Shown here: piece after piece, positions 35,083-44,001 of the stretch | How the letters are laid out: every line of letters starts with the position of its first letter | Numbering within the stretch: position 1 is the first letter of the stretch | Assembly (NCBI GenBank): GCA_009786445.1 | Contig: WQTE01000002.1 | Location: forward strand, 1-55,263 | DNA from: Oscillospiraceae bacterium | GTDB taxonomy: Bacteria > Bacillota > Clostridia > Oscillospirales > Oscillospiraceae | Length of the DNA: 55,263 nucleotides | Reading direction: 5' to 3' | Program-made: the position numbers and the translations under genes | Notes under the pieces: model-generated | What the model was told of the DNA's origin: nothing | Seen by the model: the letters and a program-made list of their open reading frames with translations, nothing else | Database searches by the model: none

Positions 35083-36321
35083 ATGGGAAAGAAAATCTTT
35101 TATGGCTGGTACATTGTTGCTGCTTGTTTGCTCATAGCCGCGGCGGGCATCGGGTTTCTTAATACGGCAAGTATCTTCATCATCCCGGTTACTGAGGATT
35201 TGGGACTTTCAAGAGGAGAGTTCACATTTTTCCGCACAATAGTAGTTGTATTAAGTGCTGCGCTCCTGCCTGTTTACGGCAAGCTGGCACGCAGAATCAG
35301 CATAAAAAAGATTCTTATTATAGGCACAACAATAAGCAGCCTGTCTTTCATGGGTTTTGCCGCAGGTTCTTACATATGGCATTTTTACCTGATTGCAATT
35401 GTTAGCGGTGTATTTGTGAATGCATCGCATTTCATGATTCTCGGCATACTTATAAACAGATGGTTTGATGATAAAAAAGGGCTTGCGCTTGGCATAGCCT
35501 TCGCCGGAAGCGGCTTGGGCGCAGCTATTATGGTTCCGCTTGTGAGTCGTGTCATTGAAAATTACGGTTGGAGGTCGGGATTTATTTTTTCGGGAGTCAC
35601 AGCCCTTGTTGTATTGATACCTACCATTTTATTTTTAGTAAAGGAACGCCCTGAGGACATCGGCCTTTCACCTTATAAAAACGACAGCGGAAATGAAATC
35701 GACTCCCGTCAAGACCAAAAAGTTCAAACAGGTCTTACTCTATCTGAGGCGCGAAAAGAGCCCGCATTTTGGCTGCTGGCTGTAGCACTTTTGTGCGTTT
35801 CGATAGGTGCATCAGCCCCCAATGCTCACACAGCACCTTATCTTGAGGATTTAGGATACCCTGTGCAAGTAGTGGCTGCAATGGTTTCTTTGACATTTAT
35901 AATGCTGACGGGCGGTAAAATTCTCATGGGGTTGTTCTTTGACCGTTTCGGCACTCTTGTCGGTGGCATAGTCTTAGGCATCCTCTGCGTACTCTCCCCT
36001 GTCTTTGCAATATTAGCCGCACATCCGCCCGCTCCATGGCTTCATGCCATATTTTTAGGGCTTGCAAGCACAGGCTTTTCAATACCGGTAAATATCTATG
36101 CACTTAAATTTTTCGGTGAAAAAGACTTCCCCGCCATACTCAGCATTTTATCAATGATTATGGCTTTCGGCGCAGCATTCTCACCGCCCCTCATGGGCTT
36201 TGCGTATGATTTCCTAGATAGCTACCTAATAGCATGGCAATCGTTAGTTGTACTGGGCGTAATCGCAACAATCGGCTTGATAGGCGTAAATCTCACAGGC
36301 AAGAGACTACTTCACGTCTGA
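35083..36321 (+). CDS. MFS transporter, monocarboxylate/OFA-like
   Basis: A 412-residue membrane carrier with about 12 hydrophobic segments. FYGWYIVAACLL at the N-terminus, the SRGEFTFFRT segment, RWFDDKKGLALGIAFAGSG and the central hydrophilic loop (KERPEDIGLSPY) are typical of the oxalate/formate antiporter-like and monocarboxylate groups. I choose ATG 35083, ten bases from CGGAGG; an ATG at 35074 abuts the ribosome binding site. The substrate is not predictable. The adjacent reductase suggests a carbonyl or organic acid substrate, which is weak inference. Confidence 0.88.
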   Translation: MGKKIFYGWYIVAACLLIAAAGIGFLNTASIFIIPVTEDLGLSRGEFTFFRTIVVVLSAALLPVYGKLARRISIKKILIIGTTISSLSFMGFAAGSYIWHFYLIAIVSGVFVNASHFMILGILINRWFDDKKGLALGIAFAGSGLGAAIMVPLVSRVIENYGWRSGFIFSGVTALVVLIPTILFLVKERPEDIGLSPYKNDSGNEIDSRQDQKVQTGLTLSEARKEPAFWLLAVALLCVSIGASAPNAHTAPYLEDLGYPVQVVAAMVSLTFIMLTGGKILMGLFFDRFGTLVGGIVLGILCVLSPVFAILAAHPPAPWLHAIFLGLASTGFSIPVNIYALKFFGEKDFPAILSILSMIMAFGAAFSPPLMGFAYDFLDSYLIAWQSLVVLGVIATIGLIGVNLTGKRLLHV

Positions 36322-36334
36322 TGTTTCTTCTCTG

Positions 36335-36661
36335 TCAATCACAATCAATACGTTCAATTTTGAAAATTACGGGACGTGTTCCGTCACTGCAACAAGCTAT
36401 CATTATCCTCTCGTCATTTGTCCAATCTCGCATGATAGAGCCGCCTTGGAGGGCTGCATAAATATAGCGGTTTATGCAATCCCAGGCCTCTACACAAAAA
36501 GTCCCGTCAAGCATACGAAAATAATTTTTCCCATCAATAATCCACTCCTGCCCATCCTCAAAAAACTCGCACTTTCCTGACTTTGGGTTTGCAAGATACT
36601 CCTCCTGTAAATCTTCGTAACATTCGCGCCTTAAAACAGTTAGCTTTACCTTATGTGTCAT
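36335..36661 (-). CDS. TIGR04076 family protein
   Basis: This 108-residue protein of unknown function has the family pattern KVKLTVLRRECYEDLQEEY, a central CEFFEDGQEWIIDG, FCVEAWDCINRYIYAALQGG and the C-terminal MIACCSDGTRPVIFKIERI. Paired cysteines and the acidic patch suggest metal or redox-cofactor binding, but nothing is established. AAGGAA precedes the ATG. It is convergent with the MFS gene, 13 bases away. Confidence 0.85.
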   Translation of the reverse strand: MTHKVKLTVLRRECYEDLQEEYLANPKSGKCEFFEDGQEWIIDGKNYFRMLDGTFCVEAWDCINRYIYAALQGGSIMRDWTNDERIMIACCSDGTRPVIFKIERIDCD

Positions 36662-36957
36662 GTGCTTCTATTCCTTTCTTATTCGTCGATATTTCTCATG
36701 CACACAATAATGCCATATTTAACCTCAAATAACAACCCCATTTCAAAATTTGAGGTTAATTCTTCTTATATGTACTTTTTATTTACACTTTTTATTTTGC
36801 CCTTTTTATTTGCACTTCACTTTCTCCTTGCTTTATTACGTTGTTGATGATATTATGCTCTTTAGACAATATGCTCAAAATTTTCCGCGCCTTCTCTCGT
36901 TTTTTCGTTTAAATTACGTGGTAAAATAGCATCAACAAAATTTTTGGAGGTATATGC
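36662..36957. other. AT-rich intergenic region with a hairpin and T-rich repeats
   Basis: The 296 bases between the TIGR04076 gene and the GH3 gene contain a perfect 12-bp inverted repeat, TTAACCTCAAAT (36719-36730) with ATTTGAGGTTAA (36748-36759), then a pyrimidine-rich tract with three copies of CTTTTTATTT (36775-36822). A TAAAAT box near 36924 may serve the GH3 gene. No gene was found. Confidence 0.6.
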
Positions 36958-39210
36958 ATGGACATCAAAAAAATCGTATCTGAAATGACATTAGAAGAAA
37001 AAGCATCGCTGTGTTCAGGACTGACGGCTTGGGAAACAAAGCCCATTGAACGAGTGGGCATTCCCTCGATTTTTGTGGCTGACGGCCCGCACGGTCTTCG
37101 CAAGCAGAAAGCTCAATCCGACCACCTGGGTCTTTTTGAAAGTGTGCCGGCCACATGCTTTCCTACAGCGTGCGCTACCGCGAGTTCCTTTGACGTGGAG
37201 CTGATTGAAGAAATGGGCAAAGCAATCGGTGTGGAGTGCATAGCGCAAGACGTGTCCGTTGTATTAGGACCCGGCACTAACATTAAACGCTCCCCTCTGT
37301 GCGGCAGAAATTTTGAATATTTCTCAGAAGACCCCTACCTTTCCGGAAAAATGTCCGCTGCGCACATAGATGGTGTACAACAGACAGGCGTTGGCACATC
37401 ACTAAAGCATTATGTGGCAAACGAGCAGGAAACATTGCGCATGACAATAAGCTCCGAAGTTGACGAGCGCACACTCAGAGAAATCTACCTCGCACCTTTT
37501 GAAGAGGCGGTAACGAAATCCAAACCCACAACCGTCATGTGCTCTTACAATAAGGTAAACGGGGTGTTCGCTTCCGAAAACGAGTATTTGCTCTCCGATA
37601 TCCTGCGCGATGAATGGGGCTTTGAAGGCTTCGTCGTGAGCGATTGGGGTGCGGTCAATGACCGTGTTTTGGGTCTTGCTGCGGGGATGGAGCTTGAAAT
37701 GCCCACATCACGCGGCATTAACGATGCCTTTATCGTAAAAGCCGTAAAATCAGGCAAGCTGGATGAAGCCGTACTCGACAGGGCTGTAGAGCGCATACTA
37801 AAAATAACATTTGAAACAGTTGTGACATCGGAGCAAAAAACCAAGTATCCGCTTGACCTAAAAGAGCATGACGAACTAGCTCGCAAAATTGCGGGAGAAT
37901 GTGTAGTTCTGCTCAAAAACGATGATTCTGTCCTCCCCTTGGCGAAAGAGAAAAAGGTTGCATTCGTGGGCGAGTTTTTTGAAAAACCGAGATTCCAGGG
38001 TGGCGGCAGTTCCCACATCAACCCGTACAAAGTTACTCCTGCAAAAGAGTCCATCGGACTGTTTAATGCGACTTATGCGAAGGGTTTCCTTATTGACAAG
38101 GACGACACAGACTCCGCACTGCTTTCCGAAGCCGTGAAGCTCGCAAGTGAAAGCGATGTTTGTGTAATTTTTGCGGGATTGCCGGATCGCTATGAGTCCG
38201 AAGGATACGACCGCAAGCACATGAATTTACCCGCAAACCAAACTCAGCTTATTGCGGAAATATCGAAAGCACAGCCCAATTGCGTGGTGGTGCTTCACAA
38301 TGGAAGTCCCGTTGAAATGCCGTGGATTTGTGATGTCAAGTCGGTAGTGGAAGCGCATTTGGGAGGACAGGCTACAGGAGTTGCGGTCATGGACGTTTTG
38401 AGCGGAGCAGTCAATCCATCCGGCAAGATTGCAGAAACTTTCCCTCTCCGCTTACAAGATAATCCGTCGTATCTCAACTTTCCCGGTGAAAGAGATAAAG
38501 TCGAGTACCGCGAAGGCATTTTTGTCGGCTACCGCTACTACGATAAAAAAGAAATGCCGGTGCTGTTCCCATTCGGACACGGACTCAGCTACACAAGTTA
38601 TGCCTACTCAGACCTCAGTGTTGATAAGACAGCTGCGCTTGACACAGACAAAATAAAAGTTTCTATCAAGGTAAAAAACACAGGCAGCGTTTCCGGTAAG
38701 GAAGTCGTTCAACTGTATGTTGCATCAAAGATGCAAACAGTTGTAAGACCGCCAAAAGAGCTAAAAGGCTTCAAAAAAGTGAGTTTAGCACCCGGCGAGG
38801 AAAAGACTGTTACGTTTACACTTGATAAACGGTCGTTTGCGTTTTACGATGCCGACCGCAAAGAGTGGCGTGTAGATGGCGGAACTTATGGCATATTGGT
38901 AGGCGCATCCTCGCAGGACATTCGTGAAGAAAAAGACATTACAGTCAATCCGGCAGTACCTGTCATTCGCCCCATCACGCTCAACTCCACTGTAACGGAA
39001 CTCATGGGAGATGCCAAAGGCGCAGCCTTTATCGAGAAAAGCAAAGCAAGCTCCCCCTTCTTTGCAAACGCAGGTAAAACCGATGACGACAACGCAAATC
39101 CGATGGCAGACATGTTTGCCGCTGTCCTAAAAGAGATGCCGCTTCGGTCCTTAGGTATGTTCAGTGGGCAATATATTACGCAGGAAATGCTTGATGAAAT
39201 CTTAAAATAA
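36958..39210 (+). CDS. Cytoplasmic glycoside hydrolase family 3 beta-glucosidase
   Basis: This 750-residue enzyme removes terminal beta-linked sugars from oligosaccharides. The family 3 barrel starts with MTLEEKASLCSG and VADGPHGLRKQ, followed by K150-H151 (LKHYVANEQE) and the catalytic nucleophile D229 in GFVVSDWGAVN. The second alpha/beta domain and a C-terminal fibronectin III-like domain (VKNTGSVSGKEVVQLYV) follow. There is no signal peptide, so it acts on imported sugars. GGAGG seven bases upstream supports the start. It stands alone, without a neighbouring sugar transporter. Confidence 0.95.
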   Translation: MDIKKIVSEMTLEEKASLCSGLTAWETKPIERVGIPSIFVADGPHGLRKQKAQSDHLGLFESVPATCFPTACATASSFDVELIEEMGKAIGVECIAQDVSVVLGPGTNIKRSPLCGRNFEYFSEDPYLSGKMSAAHIDGVQQTGVGTSLKHYVANEQETLRMTISSEVDERTLREIYLAPFEEAVTKSKPTTVMCSYNKVNGVFASENEYLLSDILRDEWGFEGFVVSDWGAVNDRVLGLAAGMELEMPTSRGINDAFIVKAVKSGKLDEAVLDRAVERILKITFETVVTSEQKTKYPLDLKEHDELARKIAGECVVLLKNDDSVLPLAKEKKVAFVGEFFEKPRFQGGGSSHINPYKVTPAKESIGLFNATYAKGFLIDKDDTDSALLSEAVKLASESDVCVIFAGLPDRYESEGYDRKHMNLPANQTQLIAEISKAQPNCVVVLHNGSPVEMPWICDVKSVVEAHLGGQATGVAVMDVLSGAVNPSGKIAETFPLRLQDNPSYLNFPGERDKVEYREGIFVGYRYYDKKEMPVLFPFGHGLSYTSYAYSDLSVDKTAALDTDKIKVSIKVKNTGSVSGKEVVQLYVASKMQTVVRPPKELKGFKKVSLAPGEEKTVTFTLDKRSFAFYDADRKEWRVDGGTYGILVGASSQDIREEKDITVNPAVPVIRPITLNSTVTELMGDAKGAAFIEKSKASSPFFANAGKTDDDNANPMADMFAAVLKEMPLRSLGMFSGQYITQEMLDEILK

Positions 39211-39242
39211 GAGCGCGATGTAACGTATTTAAGTATGTTGCA

Positions 39243-39641
39243 TTAAAACTTTTCATCGAAAGAGTACGGCAATAACTCGCTCATGCTGTACTCTTTTAAT
39301 GTGCCGTCGTTATTTTGCAAAACTACCTTTATACCGGGACACCATGAGTTTAGATATTGTCTGCAAGCACCGCATGGAGCACAGAAAATAAGCTCGTCCA
39401 AACCACCGGCAACAGCAATTTTTTCAAAATCATTGCTTCCTTCGGAAATTGCTTTTATAGTGGCACAACGCTCGGCGCAGATGTTCGTAACCCCGATACC
39501 CGAAGGGTCTTCAATATTACAGCCTTTGAACACCTTTCCATCCCTTGTAAGGAGAGCTGCACCAACTTTAAAGCCGGAAATATCTACACACGCATTCTCT
39601 CTCGCCTCTTTTGCAATTTCCATAAGTTTTTCATTTGTCAT
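39243..39641 (-). CDS. Cytidine deaminase-family protein, coupled to the molybdenum hydroxylase gene
   Basis: A 132-residue zinc deaminase, with TNICAERCATIKAI (Cys and catalytic Glu) and CAPCGACRQYL (two Cys). The start is ATG 39641, nine bases after GGAGG; this places the start inside the 3' end of the molybdenum hydroxylase gene with an 11-base overlap, so translation is probably coupled. It differs from the cdd at 30903, which has AEAAAI in place of AERCAT. Given the context the substrate might be a nucleoside or another cyclic amidine, but cytidine is the default. Confidence 0.88.
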   Translation of the reverse strand: MTNEKLMEIAKEARENACVDISGFKVGAALLTRDGKVFKGCNIEDPSGIGVTNICAERCATIKAISEGSNDFEKIAVAGGLDELIFCAPCGACRQYLNSWCPGIKVVLQNNDGTLKEYSMSELLPYSFDEKF

Positions 39642-42282
39642 AATACGTATCCTCCATCGGTAATTTGGGTCTGAATATTTTGTCAAGTCTATAATAAGCC
39701 CCTGCAACTGCGGGAGCAGTAGGGATGGTAGCCAGTTCACCAACACCTTTTGCTCCATACGCTGGAGACGGTGCAGGAGCCGTCCCCCTGTCTTGCTTTA
39801 CAATTATAGTTTCAATTTCAGGTGCTGCGGTTGCCCTGAACAAACCAAGTGTGCCGAATTTTGCCGTTGGGACACCGTTATCGAGCGGAAAATCTTCGCT
39901 GAGTGCATACCCAAGCCCCATGACTATCCCACCTTCAATTTGCCCCTCGGCAGACTTAGGATTAACTACATTTCCCATATCATACGCAGCAGTGACTTTT
40001 TTAAGTTTTCCCACATCATCAAGCTCTGCAACCTGTGCCGCATATCCGTAGGCGACATGACTGACAGGATTCTTTTTATCACTACCCATCGGGTCTGTAT
40101 GTGGTTTATATTCTCCATAATATTCCTTGCCGTTTAGTTGCTCAGGTAACACAAGGAAAACCGTGTCATCCTGAGCATCTCGAAGGATCTCAGATTCACT
40201 ACTATTCCCGGTCTCCCCATCTATTAGTGCATCACGTTCCGCCTTGAGTTGCTTAGCTGCAATTACAGCCGCCTCTCCTGAAAACAGTGTCTGGCGCGAA
40301 GCCGTAGTTGTGCCGGAGTTTGGAGTGCGGGCTGTGTCGGGCGGCTCTATAACTACCAGATTTGGTGAAATCTCCAAAGTCTGACAGACCATTTGCAGCA
40401 AAATAGTGGCCATCCCCTGCCCGATACATGCTGCACTTGAACGCACATGAACCTTTCCCTCTTCAACTGAAATTATACATCTGCCAACATCAGGCACACC
40501 TACGCCGAGGCCCGAGTTTTTAAAACCGACAGCTATTCCCGTATATTCCGACCTGTCAAATGCACTCTTAACAGCCAGCAGACACTCAGAAAGAGCTGAG
40601 CTTTCATCGGCTATCTGACCATTTGGCAATACCTGACCGGGAGAAATAGCATTGCGGTAGCGAATTTCCCACGGCGAAATCCCTGCCATTTCAGCGAGTA
40701 AATTCAAATTACTCTCCATGGCAAAAGTAGACTGCGGAACGCCGAATCCGCGAAAAGCTCCGGCGGGCGGATTATTTGTAATTACCGCTTTACCTTCTAT
40801 GTCAATGTTTTGATAATTGTAAGGACCACCTGCATGTGTGCAGGCACGTTGCAAAACAGGTCCTCCGAGACTTGCATAAGCACCTGTATCTGTTACAATT
40901 TTAGCTTTAACCGCCGTGATAAAACCGTTTTCATCACATGCCGTCGTAAAATCTATTTCCATTGCATGGCGTTTCGGGTGTACCATCATGCTTTCCTTAC
41001 GTGAAAATTTTATCTTAACCGCTCTTTTTACTATCCACGCCGCAAGAGCCGCATGGTGCTGAACACTCATATCCTCTTTGCCGCCAAATCCCCCGCCTAC
41101 CAGACAAGAACGTACACGAATTTTCTCTTTAGACAAACCGAGCAAACCACTTATCTCTCTTTGCTCGTCATAAATACTCTGCCCTCCGGTATAGAGCATT
41201 AAACCATCATCACCATCAGGCATCGCAATAGCGCATTCCGGCTCTAAAAAAGCATGTTCGGTAAAAGGCAGCGAATAACGCCGATTTACAACATACTTAG
41301 CCTCAGAGATAGCCTTATCGGCATCTCCCCTCTTTACAGCTTGGCTGCTTAGAATATTATCAGTAAAGCACTCATGTATCAAAGGCGCACCCTCTTTGAG
41401 TGACATATCCGGCGAAGTCAGCGGAGCAAGCTTCTCGTAATCTACTTTAATAAGAGAAAGCACAGTTTCAAGAGCTTCTTTCGTTTCAACTACAGCGATA
41501 GCCAAAGCATCGCCAATATAGCGGGTAATTTCCCCTACAGCAATCAAAGCATCCCAATCCTTGACCAAATGTCCACACTTTATATCTCCCGGCACATCGT
41601 CTGCGGTAATTACGGCAATACACTGTGAGTGTGCCAACGCATCCGAGGCATCAATGCCGAGTATCCTTGCCCGAGGATACTTTGTGCGCAGAGCTCCGGC
41701 ATAAACCATATCCGGCACAACCATATCATCAGTATAAACCCCTGTGCCCAGCACCTTTTCATCCGCATCTAAACGAAAAAAATTCTCCCCGACAGCGCCC
41801 GTAAAGGACTGCTGCGGAATCTCTTTGTTATCCCTGAAAAACTCCGCTGCCAGCAAAATTGCATCTTCTATCTTCACATAACCTGTGCATCTGCAAACAT
41901 TTCCATGAATTGCCTTTTTGACCTCATGGCGAGTAGGCGATTGATTAGTGTCAATGAGCGCCTTTGCACTGATTATCATACCCGGAATACAAAAACCGCA
42001 TTGCACAGCACCCGAAGCGGTAAAAGCGTAAGAGAATACTTCCCTCTCTCGCTCCGAAAGCCCCTCGACAGTCAATACTTTCTTATCGGCTAACGAAGAA
42101 ACTAAAGGCAAACAAGCCTTCGTAACCTTACCATCAACAAGCACCATACAAGAACCGCAAGCCCCCTCACTGCACCCATCCTTGACAGAAGTGAGCCGTA
42201 AATCATCCCGCAAAAATGTAATCAGATTTTTCCCGCCGTCATGGCAAGAGACGGTTTGATTGTTTATATTTAATTCAGTCAT
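39631..42282 (-). CDS. Selenium-dependent-type xanthine dehydrogenase, fused
   Basis: An 883-residue molybdenum hydroxylase resembling the selenium-dependent xanthine dehydrogenase (XdhD/YgfN-like) group. The N-terminal 160 residues hold two [2Fe-2S] clusters: DGCSEGACGSCMVLVDGK (C37, C42, C45, C57) and QCGFCIPGMI with CRCTGYV. The rest is the molybdopterin-binding part, with GGGFGGKED, the GQGMAT loop and the catalytic glutamate in KGVGELATIP. The FAD subunit is absent, as usual for this group. Near residues 695-707 the segment SESEILRDAQDDT looks like the translation of a palindromic repeat inserted in frame. It overlaps the MobA-like gene by four bases. No in-frame TGA was needed. Confidence 0.9.
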   Translation of the reverse strand: MTELNINNQTVSCHDGGKNLITFLRDDLRLTSVKDGCSEGACGSCMVLVDGKVTKACLPLVSSLADKKVLTVEGLSEREREVFSYAFTASGAVQCGFCIPGMIISAKALIDTNQSPTRHEVKKAIHGNVCRCTGYVKIEDAILLAAEFFRDNKEIPQQSFTGAVGENFFRLDADEKVLGTGVYTDDMVVPDMVYAGALRTKYPRARILGIDASDALAHSQCIAVITADDVPGDIKCGHLVKDWDALIAVGEITRYIGDALAIAVVETKEALETVLSLIKVDYEKLAPLTSPDMSLKEGAPLIHECFTDNILSSQAVKRGDADKAISEAKYVVNRRYSLPFTEHAFLEPECAIAMPDGDDGLMLYTGGQSIYDEQREISGLLGLSKEKIRVRSCLVGGGFGGKEDMSVQHHAALAAWIVKRAVKIKFSRKESMMVHPKRHAMEIDFTTACDENGFITAVKAKIVTDTGAYASLGGPVLQRACTHAGGPYNYQNIDIEGKAVITNNPPAGAFRGFGVPQSTFAMESNLNLLAEMAGISPWEIRYRNAISPGQVLPNGQIADESSALSECLLAVKSAFDRSEYTGIAVGFKNSGLGVGVPDVGRCIISVEEGKVHVRSSAACIGQGMATILLQMVCQTLEISPNLVVIEPPDTARTPNSGTTTASRQTLFSGEAAVIAAKQLKAERDALIDGETGNSSESEILRDAQDDTVFLVLPEQLNGKEYYGEYKPHTDPMGSDKKNPVSHVAYGYAAQVAELDDVGKLKKVTAAYDMGNVVNPKSAEGQIEGGIVMGLGYALSEDFPLDNGVPTAKFGTLGLFRATAAPEIETIIVKQDRGTAPAPSPAYGAKGVGELATIPTAPAVAGAYYRLDKIFRPKLPMEDTYYDK
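40163..40199 (-). repeat. Short palindromic repeat inside the hydroxylase gene
   Basis: The stretch TGTCATCCTGAGCATCTCGA, then AGGATCTCAGATTC, matches the widely dispersed bacterial CATCCTGAG...GAAGGATCT repeat type and is read in frame as SESEILRDAQDDT. It keeps the reading frame open. Assignment to a repeat class rests on resemblance, not on a search. Confidence 0.55.
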
Positions 42283-42851
42283 ATTTTTTCAATTCTCCCA
42301 TAATCGCTCTTATCATCAACATCAAGAAAATCATCGGGATTCTCTATATCAACACCAAAGCACAAATCAGGAAACGCCCTGCGAACTTCTCTGCCGCCCA
42401 TATCGCCCGACAACGCAAGCAGCTCAGGTTTAAACCTCGCGGGGAAAACAGCAGGCGAAGAAGGTCTCCCTCTCACAAGCGGAAAAACTATTTTATCCGG
42501 AACTTCCCGCACCGCAGCAAAAATCGGCTTTAGCGCGGATACTTTGAGCCGCGGTTGGTCAGCGACCAAAAACATAAAATGTGAGCCTGTTGCCTCGGAG
42601 ACACCGAGCTTTATACTCTCACTCTGCCCAATTTGCGGATTATTATTCAAAACAAACCGAATATTTTCCGAAGTTTCCACGCTCTCGCGCCGCATTTCCG
42701 TTGTAACTACAAACCGCTCAAACACAGTAAGTTCAGACAACAGGCTTAGAGCCAGACTAAGCAAGCTCTGCCCGTTATGTATGAGTAAAAGTTTATCCTC
42801 ACCCATTCTGCGAGACAAACCCGCAGCAAGCAAAATCGCAGAAATCTTCAT
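42279..42851 (-). CDS. MobA/MocA-like molybdopterin cytidylyltransferase
   Basis: A 190-residue nucleotidyltransferase with ILLAAGLSRRMGEDKLLL at the N-terminus, the FLVADQPRL metal-binding region and FPLVRGRPSSPAVFP. This pattern fits MocA/YgfJ-type enzymes that attach CMP to molybdopterin for xanthine dehydrogenase-family enzymes. Its coupling to the molybdenum hydroxylase (four-base overlap) makes that role likely. Confidence 0.85.
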   Translation of the reverse strand: MKISAILLAAGLSRRMGEDKLLLIHNGQSLLSLALSLLSELTVFERFVVTTEMRRESVETSENIRFVLNNNPQIGQSESIKLGVSEATGSHFMFLVADQPRLKVSALKPIFAAVREVPDKIVFPLVRGRPSSPAVFPARFKPELLALSGDMGGREVRRAFPDLCFGVDIENPDDFLDVDDKSDYGRIEKI

Positions 42852-42867
42852 TACTATTCACCAACCT

Positions 42868-42965
42868 AGCAGATAATGGGCGGTTTGTTGAGTCTTTTTT
42901 TTGAAGCAAGGGTGAAGAAGATTGCCTGGCTCGAAAAAAAGCGGAACAAATTGTCCATCATCTGC
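42868..42965 (-). repeat. Palindromic dispersed repeat, copy R3
   Basis: A 98-base element between the carbamate kinase and MobA-like genes, with ends AGCAGATAATGGGCGGTTTG and CAAATTGTCCATCATCTGC and inner T-run and A-run arms. The interior shares GGGTGAAGA and TGCCTGGCTCGAAAAAAAGC with copy R1. It starts just after the carbamate kinase stop codon in the transcribed direction. Confidence 0.83.
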
Positions 42966-42985
42966 GGGACGATTGCCATCATTCC

Positions 42986-43921
42986 CTACCGCCCCGTTAT
43001 GACCGTACCTGTCTTGCCCGCAAGACCGTCACGAGCCGTCTCAAGTTTAGTAATAAGAGCCTTGCGTCCACTGCCTGATTTAGCAAATAGCAAAGCAGCT
43101 TCGACCTTAGGAAGCATTGAGCCGGGCGCAAAATGCCCCTCGGATATGTAACGCTCCGCATCCTCGGAAGATAACTCACTCAGCCACTTTTCATCAGGCT
43201 TGCCATAGTTAATTGCAACTTTTTCCACAGCAGTCAGAATAACCAGCATATCAGCATCAAGCTCCTCGGCGAGCTTTGCACTGGCAAAATCCTTATCTAC
43301 CACAGCAGAAGTTCCCTTTAGCTGCCTGTTAGTAACCTTCTTGACAGGAATACCGCCGCCACCGACAGCCACAGGAATCTGCCCCACCCTGAGAAGGGCA
43401 AGAACAGTATCACTCTCAACAATACCCACGGGCTTTGGGGAAGCTACAACACGTCTCCAGCCCCGTCCCGCATCCTCTTTCATATCATATCCGCGACTTA
43501 TCATCTCGATAGCCTCGCTTTCGGAATAAAACGCACCAATAGGTTTAGACGGGTTGAGGAACGCAGGGTCATCCGCATCTACCAATGTTTGTGTTATGAT
43601 TGTAGCAACAGGCTTTTGAATATTCCGTCTGAGTAATTCTTCACGCAGAGCATTTTGAATATCATAACCGATATACCCCTGACTCATCGCCACACACACT
43701 GACATCGGAATGTAAAACAGGCTTTCGTCAACTTTTTGAGCCGTCTCCATAGCGAGGTTAATCATACCGACTTGCGGACCATTGCCATGCGTTATAACAA
43801 CTTCCAGCCCGTCTTCTATAAGGTCGGCAATAGCCATCGATGCAGATTTTATAGCTTTCATCTGCTCATGCAGGTTATCGCCTAAAGCGTTTCCACCAAG
43901 AGCCAAAACAATTCTTTTCAT
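42986..43921 (-). CDS. arcC: Carbamate kinase
   Basis: This 311-residue enzyme makes ATP and carbamate from carbamoyl phosphate and ADP. Recognisable are VLALGGNALGDN at the N-terminus, VVITHGNGPQVGMINLAME, GGGIPV and VDKDFASAKLAEEL. In the context of YgeW it probably harvests energy from a carbamoyl compound formed during ring degradation. GGGGGGTATGAA before ATG supports the start. It is 80 bases after ygeW, probably co-transcribed. Confidence 0.95.
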   Translation of the reverse strand: MKRIVLALGGNALGDNLHEQMKAIKSASMAIADLIEDGLEVVITHGNGPQVGMINLAMETAQKVDESLFYIPMSVCVAMSQGYIGYDIQNALREELLRRNIQKPVATIITQTLVDADDPAFLNPSKPIGAFYSESEAIEMISRGYDMKEDAGRGWRRVVASPKPVGIVESDTVLALLRVGQIPVAVGGGGIPVKKVTNRQLKGTSAVVDKDFASAKLAEELDADMLVILTAVEKVAINYGKPDEKWLSELSSEDAERYISEGHFAPGSMLPKVEAALLFAKSGSGRKALITKLETARDGLAGKTGTVITGR

Positions 43922-44001
43922 TTCATACCCCCCATTTCAATCTAAAAAAAACTATATATTTCCCACTGCGGCAAATTACCCCTAATCTGTGGAAAAATAT
44001 T

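Noticed and set aside
39631..42282. Selenocysteine in the molybdenum hydroxylase
   Set aside because: The frame contains no internal TGA. Enzymes of this group use a labile selenium cofactor, so no SECIS or Sec codon is expected.
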